Below, piece by piece: positions 40,056-48,728 of a stretch of DNA of 64,000 nt. The number at the start of each line of letters is the position of its first letter. Position 1 is the first letter of the stretch. A program made the position numbers and the translations under genes. The notes under the pieces are model-generated. The model worked only from the letters and a program-made list of their open reading frames with translations. It did no database searches and was not told the origin of the DNA. This DNA comes from Paractinoplanes bogorensis (GTDB lineage Bacteria; Actinomycetota; Actinomycetes; Mycobacteriales; Micromonosporaceae): the NCBI RefSeq assembly GCF_018829635.1, contig NZ_JAHKKG010000003.1, forward strand, positions 1 through 64,000. Direction: 5' to 3'.

Positions 40056-40451
40056 TCACAGATGCAGGACGAACAGGTTGTCGCCGACCGGGACGAACTC
40101 CTCGGCCAGCAGGGCGTCGTCGACGTCGGGACGGCCGCCGCGCAGCGAGATGACGCCGGTCTCGGTGCGTCGCAGGGCGGCGACGAGCTCGCGGATCAGG
40201 CGGGTGAGCGGGTCCCGGCCCACGGTGCTGACCGCGGCCAGCGCGACGATGTGGGTGAAGCCGTCGGCGCCGGCCCGGGTGAGGGCGACCGCGGCGGCGG
40301 GCATGCCCGGAGGCGCGGCGGCGTCGACCAGCTCCCACCAGAGGTCGCCGGGCCCGGTGGCCGGGGGCAGTCCGGCCATGGCAGCGGCGAGATCCCGACG
40401 GTCGTCCGGGACCCGGCGAAGCACGAGAAGGGCGGGGGCCGGACCGGACAT
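40056..40451 (-). CDS. Small hypothetical protein (131 aa) in CPBP operon
   Basis: A soluble protein starting MSGPAPALLVLRRVPDDRRD; ends GDNLFVLHL. Alternating strands and helices but no motif I can name. The ATG at 40451 has GAGGAG upstream. It precedes CPBP copy 1 by 26 bases and sits directly downstream of candidate SARP heptamers at 40506-40534, so it should be expressed with the protease. It has no counterpart beside CPBP copy 2. Confidence 0.6.
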   Translation of the reverse strand: MSGPAPALLVLRRVPDDRRDLAAAMAGLPPATGPGDLWWELVDAAAPPGMPAAAVALTRAGADGFTHIVALAAVSTVGRDPLTRLIRELVAALRRTETGVISLRGGRPDVDDALLAEEFVPVGDNLFVLHL

Positions 40452-40505
40452 GATGACAACTCCTCGACTTGTGCCTGGTGGACACGACGAAGAGTGGCGT
40501 CCCGG

Positions 40506-40534
40506 GCTTGCGGGACGTTTGCAGCCGGCTTGAA
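40506..40534 (-). promoter_or_regulatory. Candidate SARP binding site: three heptamers, 11-bp pitch
   Basis: Read on the - strand: TTCAAGC-CGGC-TGCAAAC-GTCC-CGCAAGC. The three 7-bp repeats (40528-40534, 40517-40523, 40506-40512) are separated by exactly 4 bases. Direct heptamers at 11-bp pitch are the known binding pattern of SARP regulators. The array lies 55 bases upstream of the operon start at 40451. It also overlaps a 7-bp hairpin (CGTCCCG..CGGGACG). Confidence 0.7.
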
Positions 40535-40539
40535 CGGGC

Positions 40540-43461
40540 TCAGAAACGCGCGGCGAACGCGAGCAGGCGTGGACTGCGGACCACGTCACCCAGTTCCGCG
40601 CTGCGGGTCCGCGATGCCCGTACGAGGGAAGCGGCCGCCGCCGGATCGCCCACGGTGACTCGCGCCTCGGCCCGGAGCAGCAGGAAGAGCGGCGTGAAGA
40701 GCTGGAGGCCGGTCGCCACGTAGTCGTGGTAGGCGGCGTCGGCTCGGTCCGCTCCGGACGGGTCGCCGAGCAGGGCGTCGGCCCAGCCCCCGACGATGGC
40801 CGCCTGCAGGCCGATCGCGGCCGAGTCGATCGTCTCGGCCGCCGCGGCGCAGGCGGCGACGTGGACGGCGGCCGCCGCGGCATCCCCGCGCATCGCGGCC
40901 AGCCAGCACCGCGACAGCTCGATGTTGGCCACGTTCGGCGGCGCGTCGCCGGCCCGGGCCCGGCCGACGGCGATCCGGGCGTCGGCGCCGGCCTCGTCCC
41001 CGCCCAGGTGCGCGATCACCGCCTCGTGGCCGGTGGCGGCGACCGTGATGGTGGCCGCGAGCGCGCCGGGTAGCCGGACGTCCTCGCCACTGGCCAGGAT
41101 GTCCTCGAAGCGGCCGAACTGCTCCGTGGCCACGTCGACCTGCCCGCGGACCAGCGACGCCCAGGCGAGCATGAAGTGGGCCACGTAGGCGCCGACCGGC
41201 GGCGGGTTCGTGGCCAGGGCCGCCTCGGCCGTGGCCACCGCCCAGTCGTACCGGCCGGTGACGCTGGTCATCAGTACCTCACCCATCCAGCCGGCGGCGC
41301 CGGCCGCGTCCGTGGGCGGCGGCAGGACGTCGGCCGAAACCGTGACCACGCCCCGGCCCCAGACCTGAATGGTGGCCAGCCGCCCCCGCACCTGACTCTC
41401 CAGGCCGGCCCGCTCGACCGGGTCCCGCACCTGCGCGATCAGGTCCAGGGCGGTGCGCAGGTTCCGCTCGGCCTGCTCGTTGGAGTAGCGGGAGAGGGCG
41501 TCCTCGGAGGCGGCGATCAGATGCGGCACCGCGGCCGCGGGCCCGACGACCGGGGCGGCCCGGGTGAGGTGACGGGCCACCTCGACGGTGCGGGCCGGGC
41601 CGGGACTCCCGTACGCCTCCAGGGCCCGGGCGATCCGGGCGTGCATCCGGGTGCGCCGGGCCGACGAGACCGACTGCTCCAGCGTCTGCCGCACGAGGTC
41701 GTGGCTGAGCCGGAACCCGTCCTCGGTCTCGACCAGCAGTCCGGCCAGCAATGCCGCCTCACACCCGTCGAGCACCGCGTCGGCGTCCAGGCCGGTCACG
41801 TCGGCCAGCACCTCGACGACGGCCGGGGCGGCCACGATCGCCGCCACGGTGAGCAGCGCGACGGTCTGCTCGGGCAGCCGGGCCAGCCGGTGGCGGAGCA
41901 CCTCCTCGACGTGGGCGGGCAGGGCGGCGTAGACGGCCTCGGCCCGCAGCCTGCGCTCGCTGATCAGGAACTGGACCAGTTCGCGGACGAACAGCGGATT
42001 CCCGGCCGTCCGGGTGCCGATCGCGGCCGCCACCGCGGGATCGGCCGCACCCCCGGAAAGGTCGGAGACCAGCTCCGCCACCGCCTCGGCCGCCAACCCG
42101 GTCAACGGCACGCGGGTGAGCAGGTCGCGGCGGGTGCGGCCGAGCGTGGCGAGCACCGGCTCGGCGCCCGGCTCATCGGTGCGGACCGCCACCGCGAACA
42201 GCACGCCGGCCGGAGCCAGCGCGTCCACGGCCAAGGCCAGCAGCGTGATCGTGTCGGCGTCCACGCCCTGCGCGTCGTCGATCAGCACGGCCACCGGCCG
42301 GTCGCGCCGGGCCATGGCCAGCAGGTCGAGCACGCCGCGGTAGAGCCGGGTGCGGCCGAGGTCGCCGGGGCCGGTCAGCTCCCACGGATCGTCCGGGCGC
42401 TCGCCGTCCGGGCGCAGCGCGGCCACGTCACGCACGATGGTGACCCACGGCCACAGCGCGGGCATCACGCCGGCGCCGACCCCGCTGCCGGACAGCACGG
42501 CGCCACCAGCAGCCCGGACGCGATCGGCCAGCGTGCCCAGGATCGCCGACTTGCCCAGCCCGGCCGGCCCCTCGAGCAGCACCAGCCGGCCGTGCCCGCG
42601 CGCGGCGGCGGCCACCGCCTCGTCGACGATCGCGAGCACGTCGTCCCGCCCGACCAGCCCGGTTCCGGGCGGCACGGGCGGCGCCGGTGCCGAAGGCTGG
42701 GCCGGGGCCCGCGTCACCTCGGCGGACAGGGACGGGTCCTGCCGGCGGATGCGCTGCTCGAGCTCGCGGGTCTCGGGGGTGGGATCCAGGCCGAGTTCGT
42801 CGCCGAGGACACGCCGCAGCTCGGCCGCCGCGGCCACCGCCTCGGACTGCCGGCCGCTGCGATAGAGCGCCAGCATCAGGGCCGACCAACCCCTTTCCCG
42901 GTACGGGCTGGATGTCACGAACCGCCGCGCCAGTTCGGCCACCACATCGGATTCCCCGGCGGCCAGACGCGACTCCAGCAGCATCTCGGTCGCAGTCAGC
43001 CGCAGCTCGTCGAGCCGGGCCGCCTCGTCCCGGGCGAACGGCAGGGCGCTCAGGTCGGCCAGCGCCGGTCCGCTCCACAGCTCGAGGGCCGTCCGCAACG
43101 TGGCCGCCGCCGACGCCGGCGTCTGGGCCCGGGCGGCGTCGACCAGCGCGCCGAACCGGGCCACGTCCACGTCGTCCGGTGCCAGCGTGAGCACCCAGCC
43201 CGGCGGCCGGGTCACGATCCGTGGCGCGTCCGGGGCGCCGGCCAGGATCCGGCGCAGACGGGACATGTAGGACTGCAACGAGAGTGTGGCCCGGGCCGGT
43301 GGCTCGTCCCGCCAGAGCTCGTCGATCAGCCGGTCGAGCGGGACGACCCGGCCCGCCTCCAGCGCCAGCAGGGCGAACACGGCACGCTGCTTCAAGCCGC
43401 CGAGCGCCAGCTCACGGCCGCCCGACTCGGCGGCGACCGGCCCCAGCAGGGTCACCTTCAC
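40540..43461 (-). CDS. SARP-type regulator with AAA/NB and TPR-like regions, copy 1
   Basis: 973 residues. An OmpR-type winged helix (1-95; VKVTLLGPVAAESGGRELAL, LSLQSYMSRLRRIL) is followed by a BTAD domain (100-255). Next come an ATPase domain with Walker A GPAGLGKS near residue 300 and a Walker B-like VAVLIDDAQGVD, then a long helical C-terminus. This is the large AfsR-like SARP architecture. GTG at 43461. It is divergent from the ABC gene at 43555; the space between holds heptamers similar to those at 40506, suggesting autoregulation and control of both flanks. A close paralogue is encoded at 45849. Confidence 0.9.
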   Translation of the reverse strand: MKVTLLGPVAAESGGRELALGGLKQRAVFALLALEAGRVVPLDRLIDELWRDEPPARATLSLQSYMSRLRRILAGAPDAPRIVTRPPGWVLTLAPDDVDVARFGALVDAARAQTPASAAATLRTALELWSGPALADLSALPFARDEAARLDELRLTATEMLLESRLAAGESDVVAELARRFVTSSPYRERGWSALMLALYRSGRQSEAVAAAAELRRVLGDELGLDPTPETRELEQRIRRQDPSLSAEVTRAPAQPSAPAPPVPPGTGLVGRDDVLAIVDEAVAAAARGHGRLVLLEGPAGLGKSAILGTLADRVRAAGGAVLSGSGVGAGVMPALWPWVTIVRDVAALRPDGERPDDPWELTGPGDLGRTRLYRGVLDLLAMARRDRPVAVLIDDAQGVDADTITLLALAVDALAPAGVLFAVAVRTDEPGAEPVLATLGRTRRDLLTRVPLTGLAAEAVAELVSDLSGGAADPAVAAAIGTRTAGNPLFVRELVQFLISERRLRAEAVYAALPAHVEEVLRHRLARLPEQTVALLTVAAIVAAPAVVEVLADVTGLDADAVLDGCEAALLAGLLVETEDGFRLSHDLVRQTLEQSVSSARRTRMHARIARALEAYGSPGPARTVEVARHLTRAAPVVGPAAAVPHLIAASEDALSRYSNEQAERNLRTALDLIAQVRDPVERAGLESQVRGRLATIQVWGRGVVTVSADVLPPPTDAAGAAGWMGEVLMTSVTGRYDWAVATAEAALATNPPPVGAYVAHFMLAWASLVRGQVDVATEQFGRFEDILASGEDVRLPGALAATITVAATGHEAVIAHLGGDEAGADARIAVGRARAGDAPPNVANIELSRCWLAAMRGDAAAAAVHVAACAAAAETIDSAAIGLQAAIVGGWADALLGDPSGADRADAAYHDYVATGLQLFTPLFLLLRAEARVTVGDPAAAASLVRASRTRSAELGDVVRSPRLLAFAARF

Positions 43462-43489
43462 GGGCTCAGGATGCCACCGGACGGGCCCG

Positions 43490-43532
43490 ATTTGCAGATG
43501 GCTTGAACAGCGCTCGCAAACGGCGTGCAAGC
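43490..43532. promoter_or_regulatory. Candidate SARP heptamers between SARP copy 1 and ABC operon
   Basis: On the - strand TTCAAGC (43501-43507) and TGCAAAT (43490-43496) are 11 bases apart. On the + strand CGCAAAC (43515-43521) and TGCAAGC (43526-43532) are also 11 bases apart. Another CGCAAGC (43540-43546) abuts the ABC start. The TTTGCAG..GGCTTGAAC block is shared with 40518-40535. Confidence 0.65.
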
Positions 43533-43554
43533 GTACGGCCGCAAGCTCCGGGCC

Positions 43555-44301
43555 ATGGAAACCATCGAGGTACGTCACCTCAGCAAGGCGTACGGCCACC
43601 ACAAGGCCGTCGACGACCTGTCCTTCACCGTCCACCCCGGCCGGGTCACCGGCTTCCTCGGCCCCAACGGCGCCGGCAAGTCCACCACGATGCGCATGAT
43701 CCTGGGACTGACCCGCCCGGATAGCGGCGACGCCCTGGTCGGCGGCCGCCGCTACGACCAGCTCGCCCAGCCCCTGCACGAGGTCGGTGCTCTGCTCGAC
43801 GCCGGCGCCGTGCACCCGCGGCGCAGCGCCTACCACCACCTGCTGGCTCTGGCCCAGACCAACGGGATCGGCAAACGCCGGGTTCACGAGGTGCTCGCCA
43901 TGGTCGGCCTCGAGGGCGTGGCCGACCGCCGGGCCGGCGGCTTCTCGCTCGGCATGTCGCAGCGACTCGGCATCGCGACCGCGATGCTCGGCGATCCGGC
44001 CGTCGTGATGCTGGACGAGCCGGTCAACGGCCTCGACCCCGAGGGTATCCGCTGGGTCCGAGGTCTGCTGCGGCACCTGGCCGGCGAGGGCCGCACGGTG
44101 TTTCTGTCCTCGCATCTGATGTCCGAGATGCAGATGACGGCCGACCACCTGATCGTGGTCGGCCGCGGACAGCTGCTGGCCGATGTCGCGATCGCCGAGA
44201 TGACCGCGTCCGGCTCGCTCGAGGACGCCTACTTCGCCCTGACCGCCGAGTCGGTCGACTATCCCACCACTGCCACCCCCGATCGGAGCGCCGTCGCATG
44301 A
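43555..44301 (+). CDS. ABC transporter ATPase subunit
   Basis: 248 residues: Walker A GPNGAGKST (~40), Q-loop area, signature-like FSLGMSQRLGIA (degenerate from LSGGQ, as in DrrA/bacitracin-type exporters), Walker B VVMLDEPVNGLD. The ATG at 43555 begins METIEVRHLSKAY; the frame is open upstream but without family sequence. It opens the operon ATPase, permease, CPBP copy 2, SARP copy 2. The type usually exports peptides, lipids or drugs. Confidence 0.9.
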   Translation: METIEVRHLSKAYGHHKAVDDLSFTVHPGRVTGFLGPNGAGKSTTMRMILGLTRPDSGDALVGGRRYDQLAQPLHEVGALLDAGAVHPRRSAYHHLLALAQTNGIGKRRVHEVLAMVGLEGVADRRAGGFSLGMSQRLGIATAMLGDPAVVMLDEPVNGLDPEGIRWVRGLLRHLAGEGRTVFLSSHLMSEMQMTADHLIVVGRGQLLADVAIAEMTASGSLEDAYFALTAESVDYPTTATPDRSAVA

Positions 44302-45041
44302 GCACCCTGACTTCCGAATGGACCAAGCTGCGCAGCTTGCGGTCCACCACCTGGTTCCTCGGCGCGGCGGTGGCCGGGATGATCGGCTCCGGGCTGATCG
44401 AGGCGATCGCGGCCTCGGCCGGCGAGATCACCCCGGCTGAGGTCGACCCGTTCGGCGGGGCGCTGGCCGGGCTGAGCTTTGCCGAGTTCGTGGTCGGGGG
44501 GTTCGCCGTCCTGGCGGTCACCAACGAGTACGCGTCCCGCACGATCCGGGGCAGCCTGACCGCCGTTCCGAAGCGGTGGCCGGTGCTGGCCGGCAAGGCC
44601 GTCGCCGTCGGGGGGAGCGTCTTCACGGCCGCGCTCCTGCTCATCTTCGGCAGCTTCCTGATCAGCCGGGCCGTGCTCGACAGCCACGGGATGAGCCTGC
44701 CCGCCGCCGACGGCGTGCCGCGGGCGATGGCCGGTGCGGCGGTCTATCTCGGCTTCCTCGCCCTGCTCGGCACCGGGTTCGCGTGGCTGGTCCGGAGCAC
44801 GGCGGGCGGGCTGGCCGCGCTGTTCGGTGTGCTCTACGGGCTGCCGATCGTGTCACTGCTGCTGCCGCACGGAATGGGGGCGCCGATCCTGAGGTTCCTG
44901 CCGCAGCAGGCCGGCGCCGCGCTCATGCAGGTCGGACCGTCCGACTTGCTGGCGCCGTGGGCCGGGGCGGCCGTGCTGACCGGCTACGCCGCCGTCGTCC
45001 TGGGCCTGGCCGCGGTCGTCCTGCGCCGGCGGGACGCCTGA
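44298..45041 (+). CDS. ABC-2-type permease subunit
   Basis: 247 residues with about six transmembrane helices (TTWFLGAAVAGMIGSGLIEA; FVVGGFAVLAVTNEYASRTI is typical of ABC-2 permeases). The ATG overlaps the ATPase stop (ATGA), and one base separates its own stop from the following CPBP start. Partner of the ATPase at 43555. Confidence 0.88.
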   Translation: MSTLTSEWTKLRSLRSTTWFLGAAVAGMIGSGLIEAIAASAGEITPAEVDPFGGALAGLSFAEFVVGGFAVLAVTNEYASRTIRGSLTAVPKRWPVLAGKAVAVGGSVFTAALLLIFGSFLISRAVLDSHGMSLPAADGVPRAMAGAAVYLGFLALLGTGFAWLVRSTAGGLAALFGVLYGLPIVSLLLPHGMGAPILRFLPQQAGAALMQVGPSDLLAPWAGAAVLTGYAAVVLGLAAVVLRRRDA

Positions 45042-45042
45042 C

Positions 45043-45852
45043 ATGAAGGCCTTCGTCCAGCGGCATCCGCTGCTGACCCTGCTGCTGATCTTCAACACGT
45101 TCGGACAGGCGGTGGCGTTCGTCCCCGTCGTCGCGAGCCGCGTCTACGGGGTCCAGCTCGACGTGGACTGGATCCTGGCCGCCGCGACGATCCTGTTCCT
45201 GCTCGTCCCGGCGCTGGTGATCACCTGGATCACCGGTGGCCGGGAGGGCCTCCGGGACCTGCTGACCAAGGTGTTCCGGTTCCGGGTGTCGTGGCGCTGG
45301 TACCTGCTGCCCCTGGTGCTCATTCCGCTGGTGATCGCCGGTCAGGCGCTGGCCCTGGACCCGTCCACCTTGGTCCCCGCGTACGGGACGGCCTTCCTGC
45401 CCGCCCTGGCGTTCCAGTTCCTCAGCACCAACTGGTGGGAGGAGGCGGTGTGGATGGGGTTCTTCCAGGCCCCGCTGCAGGACCGGTACGGCCCGATGAA
45501 AGCGGTGCTGATCACGACGCCGTTCTTCGCGCTGGAACACCTCTCGGTGGTCACGGGCGTCGTGCCGTTCGTCCTCCTGACGCTGATCATCATCCCGGCC
45601 CGGGCGCTGTTCGCCTGGATCTACAACCGCACCGGTAGCGTGGCCCTGGCCGGGCTGGCCCACGCGGCCACCAACGCGGCCGCGTTCGGGATGGTGCCCG
45701 CCCTGACCGGCTCGACCGGCGACAGCGGGATGACGTTGCTGGTGCTCGGACTGGTGGTGATCGTCGCGACCCGGGGGCGCCTGGGCCGGCCGCGGGTCGC
45801 CCGGACCGACGATCGCGCGCTGACCTCGGTCGATGGCAGACTCGGGTCGTGA
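45043..45852 (+). CDS. CPBP-family intramembrane metalloprotease, copy 2
   Basis: 269 residues, about eight transmembrane helices; motifs NWWEEAVWMGFFQ, FALEHLS and LAHAATN match those of copy 1 at 39193. The N-termini also correspond (HPLLTLLLIFNTFGQAVAF versus HPLLAFFAWFFTVGQAFAL). ATG at 45043 is one base after the permease stop; its TGA overlaps the GTG of SARP copy 2. It is co-transcribed with the ABC transporter, so it may process a transported or sensed peptide, or act as an immunity factor. No precursor peptide gene was found. Confidence 0.87.
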   Translation: MKAFVQRHPLLTLLLIFNTFGQAVAFVPVVASRVYGVQLDVDWILAAATILFLLVPALVITWITGGREGLRDLLTKVFRFRVSWRWYLLPLVLIPLVIAGQALALDPSTLVPAYGTAFLPALAFQFLSTNWWEEAVWMGFFQAPLQDRYGPMKAVLITTPFFALEHLSVVTGVVPFVLLTLIIIPARALFAWIYNRTGSVALAGLAHAATNAAAFGMVPALTGSTGDSGMTLLVLGLVVIVATRGRLGRPRVARTDDRALTSVDGRLGS

Positions 45853-48728
45853 AAGTGACGTTGCTGGGGCCGGTCGGCGCGCGTTCGGGAGACACCGAGC
45901 TCGCGCTGGGCGGCCTCAAGCAACGGGCGGTGTTCGCCATGCTCGCGCTCAGCCCGGGCCGCGTCGTCCCGGTGGATCGGCTCATCGACGAGGTATGGGG
46001 CGAGGAACCGCCGGCCCGGGCCACCTTGGCCCTGCAGTCGTACGTGTCCCGGCTGCGCCGCCTGCTGGGCGAGGTGCCGGACGGCCCGCGGATCGTCACC
46101 CGGCCGCCGGGCTGGGTGCTCACCCTGGAACCGGGTCAGGTCGACGTCGCCCGGTTCGAGGACCTGGTCGCCGCGGCCCACGGTCAGGCTGCGGCGGAGG
46201 CGGTCGCGACGCTTCGGGCGGCGCTCGACCTGTGGACCGGCGACGCCTTGGCCGATCTGTCCACGCTGGCCTTCGCCCGGGCCGAGGCGGTGCGCCTGGG
46301 CGAGGTGCGGCTGAGCGCCGCCGAGCTGCTGCTGGAAGCCCGTCTGGCCGCCGGTGAGCACGAGACCGTGGTGCCACCGGCCCGGCAGTTCGTGACGGCC
46401 AACCCGTACCGGGAACGGGGTTGGCACGCCCTGATGATCGCGCTCTACCGGGCCGGCCGGCACGCCGAGGCGGTGGCGGCCGCGGCCGAGCTGCGCCGTA
46501 CGTTCGCCGATGACCTCGGTCTCGATCCCAGTCCGGAGACGGCCGACCTGGAACGGCGGATGTTGCGGCACGACGCCGACCTGGCGCCGGCCGGTCCACC
46601 GGTCCTGGCGACGGTTTCCGCGGCCGAGGTCACGGTTGTACCGCGGGTGGTCGGCCGGCACGCGGCGATGGCCGTGCTCGACGACGCGGTCGCGGCCGCC
46701 GGACGAGGCCGCGGACAACTCCTGGTGCTGGACGCGCCGGCCGGCTCGGGCAAGTCGACGATGCTGCGGGTGCTGGCCGACCGGGTGCGCGCCGCCGGCG
46801 GCGTGGCGGTCCGGGCCTCCAGCGCCGGTGGGGGCTCGATGCCCGCGCTGTGGCCATGGGTGTCGATCGTCCGTGACGTGACCGGTCCGCAGCACGACGA
46901 TCTGTGGGCGCGGGCCGGCGAAGGGGAGCTGTCCCGCACCCGACTGTTCCGGGACGTGATCGACCGGCTGGCCTCGGTCCCGGGTCTGGCCGTCCTGCTC
47001 GACGACGTGCACTGGGCCGACGCCGAGACGCTGACCCTGCTCTCGCTCGCCGTCGACGCCCTGGCCGCCCACGGCACGCTGTTCGCGGTGGCGGTCCGCT
47101 CGGACGAACCGGGAGCGGCCACCGTGCGCGAACTCCTCGGGCGTACCAGCCGCGAGCTGGTCACCCGGGTCGAACTGCCCGGGCTCACCGCGGACGCTAT
47201 TGCCGAGCTCGTCGGGGGAGTCTCCGGCACCGCCGCCGAACCGGGCCTCGTGCGTCTGATCCGGCAGCGTACGTCGGGCAATCCGCTGTTCGTCAACGAG
47301 CTGGTGCGTCTGCTGACCAGCGAGCGGCGGCTCGACGTGAACGGGGTGCGCGACGCGCTGCCGGAACAGGTGCAGGAGGTGCTGCGGCGGCGGATCGAAC
47401 GGCTGCCCGAGCAGACCGTGGTGCTGCTCTCAGTGGTCGCCCTGACCGGTGGGTCGGCCGACATCGAGCTGCTGGCCGACGTCACCGGGCTCGACGCGGG
47501 CGCCGTCCTCGACGGGTGCGAGGCGGCGCTGCTGGCCGGGCTGCTCGAGGAGGCCGGTGGTGGGTTCGGGCTCAGCCACGACCTCGTGCGGCAGACGCTC
47601 GAACGCGATCTGTCCGGGCCACGGCGGATCCGCTGGCACGCCCGGCTGGCGTCGTCGCTGCGCGAGCGCGAGCCGCTCACACCGGAGCTGGTGGTCGCGG
47701 TGGCCCGGCATCTACGGCTGGCGGCTCCACTGGTCGGTCCCGAGGCGGCGGTGCCCTACCTGGTGGCGGTGTCCGAGGACGCGCTCTCCCGCTACGCGAA
47801 CGACCAGGCCGGACGGACGCTGGAGGACGCTCTGGAGCTGATCGCGTCGGTGCGGGACCCGGTCGTCCGGTCCGCCCTCGACGGTCAGGTGCGGGGCCGG
47901 CTGATGTCGATCCGCGGGTGGACCGCGGGGGCCGTCCCGCGCGAGACGCGTACCCGGGAATCAGCTTTTCCCCGGCCGTTGCCCGCGGACGGTGACTCGG
48001 CCGCGAGCTGGCTGTCCACTGTGGTCATGGGCAGTATGTCCGGCAGCTACGAGTGGGCGGTCGCGGCGGCTGAGGAGGTCCTGGCCGCCGGAGTTCCTCC
48101 GGTCGGCCGGATCGCCGCCCAGTTCACGCTGGTCTATGCCGAGCTGGTGCTGGGCCGGACGCGGAACGCGGCGGATGCATACGCCGTGCTCGACCGGATG
48201 CTCACCACCGAGCCCGAAGCCCGGATCTCCGGCCTGCTGGCGTCGACCGTGCCCGTGCTGGCGGCCGGCTACGGCGCGGTGATCGCGCACATCCAGGGCG
48301 ACGAGACGGCCGCCGATGCGCGTCTGGCCGATGCCCGGCGGCGGGCCGGTGACGTCGAGTCGCACCTGGTCGAGGTCGAGTTGGCCCACTGCTGGGTGGC
48401 CGGGTTGCGCGGCGATCCGATCGACGCCGCGACCCACGCCGCGGCCTGCCTCGAGCTCGCGACCCGGGTCGACTTCCCGTTGAACCGGCTGCACGCCCGG
48501 ATCATCGGTGGCTGGGCGGCCGCACTGACCGGCGATCCATCCGGTGCGACCGAGGCCGACGACGCGTACGCCGACTACGCGGGCCGGGGTCTGCGGTTCT
48601 TCAACCCGTTCTTTCTCATGCTGCGCGCCGAGGCGCACCGGGCGGCCGGCGATCCGGCGACGGCAATCGAGCTGGAGCGGGCGGGGCAGGCCGGCGTCAC
48701 CCTGGCGCCGCGGTTCACGGTCGCGTGA
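45849..48728 (+). CDS. SARP-type regulator with AAA and helical C-terminus, copy 2
   Basis: 959 residues, same architecture as copy 1: winged helix (KVTLLGPVGARSGDTELALG), BTAD, Walker A APAGSGKST near residue 299, VAVLLDDVHWAD Walker B-like, helical tail. Long identical blocks such as LALGGLKQRAVFA and MPALWPWV show recent common origin with copy 1. GTG overlaps the CPBP stop (GTGA). Being at the end of the operon it is probably controlled by the same heptamer sites. Its 3' end overlaps the convergent LysR gene by 14 bases. Confidence 0.9.
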   Translation: MKVTLLGPVGARSGDTELALGGLKQRAVFAMLALSPGRVVPVDRLIDEVWGEEPPARATLALQSYVSRLRRLLGEVPDGPRIVTRPPGWVLTLEPGQVDVARFEDLVAAAHGQAAAEAVATLRAALDLWTGDALADLSTLAFARAEAVRLGEVRLSAAELLLEARLAAGEHETVVPPARQFVTANPYRERGWHALMIALYRAGRHAEAVAAAAELRRTFADDLGLDPSPETADLERRMLRHDADLAPAGPPVLATVSAAEVTVVPRVVGRHAAMAVLDDAVAAAGRGRGQLLVLDAPAGSGKSTMLRVLADRVRAAGGVAVRASSAGGGSMPALWPWVSIVRDVTGPQHDDLWARAGEGELSRTRLFRDVIDRLASVPGLAVLLDDVHWADAETLTLLSLAVDALAAHGTLFAVAVRSDEPGAATVRELLGRTSRELVTRVELPGLTADAIAELVGGVSGTAAEPGLVRLIRQRTSGNPLFVNELVRLLTSERRLDVNGVRDALPEQVQEVLRRRIERLPEQTVVLLSVVALTGGSADIELLADVTGLDAGAVLDGCEAALLAGLLEEAGGGFGLSHDLVRQTLERDLSGPRRIRWHARLASSLREREPLTPELVVAVARHLRLAAPLVGPEAAVPYLVAVSEDALSRYANDQAGRTLEDALELIASVRDPVVRSALDGQVRGRLMSIRGWTAGAVPRETRTRESAFPRPLPADGDSAASWLSTVVMGSMSGSYEWAVAAAEEVLAAGVPPVGRIAAQFTLVYAELVLGRTRNAADAYAVLDRMLTTEPEARISGLLASTVPVLAAGYGAVIAHIQGDETAADARLADARRRAGDVESHLVEVELAHCWVAGLRGDPIDAATHAAACLELATRVDFPLNRLHARIIGGWAAALTGDPSGATEADDAYADYAGRGLRFFNPFFLMLRAEAHRAAGDPATAIELERAGQAGVTLAPRFTVA

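Noticed and set aside
40498-40517. Hairpin CGTCCCG/CGGGACG as a terminator of SARP copy 1
   Set aside because: The 7-bp stem overlaps the phased heptamers and has no T run on the relevant strand; a regulatory reading fits better.
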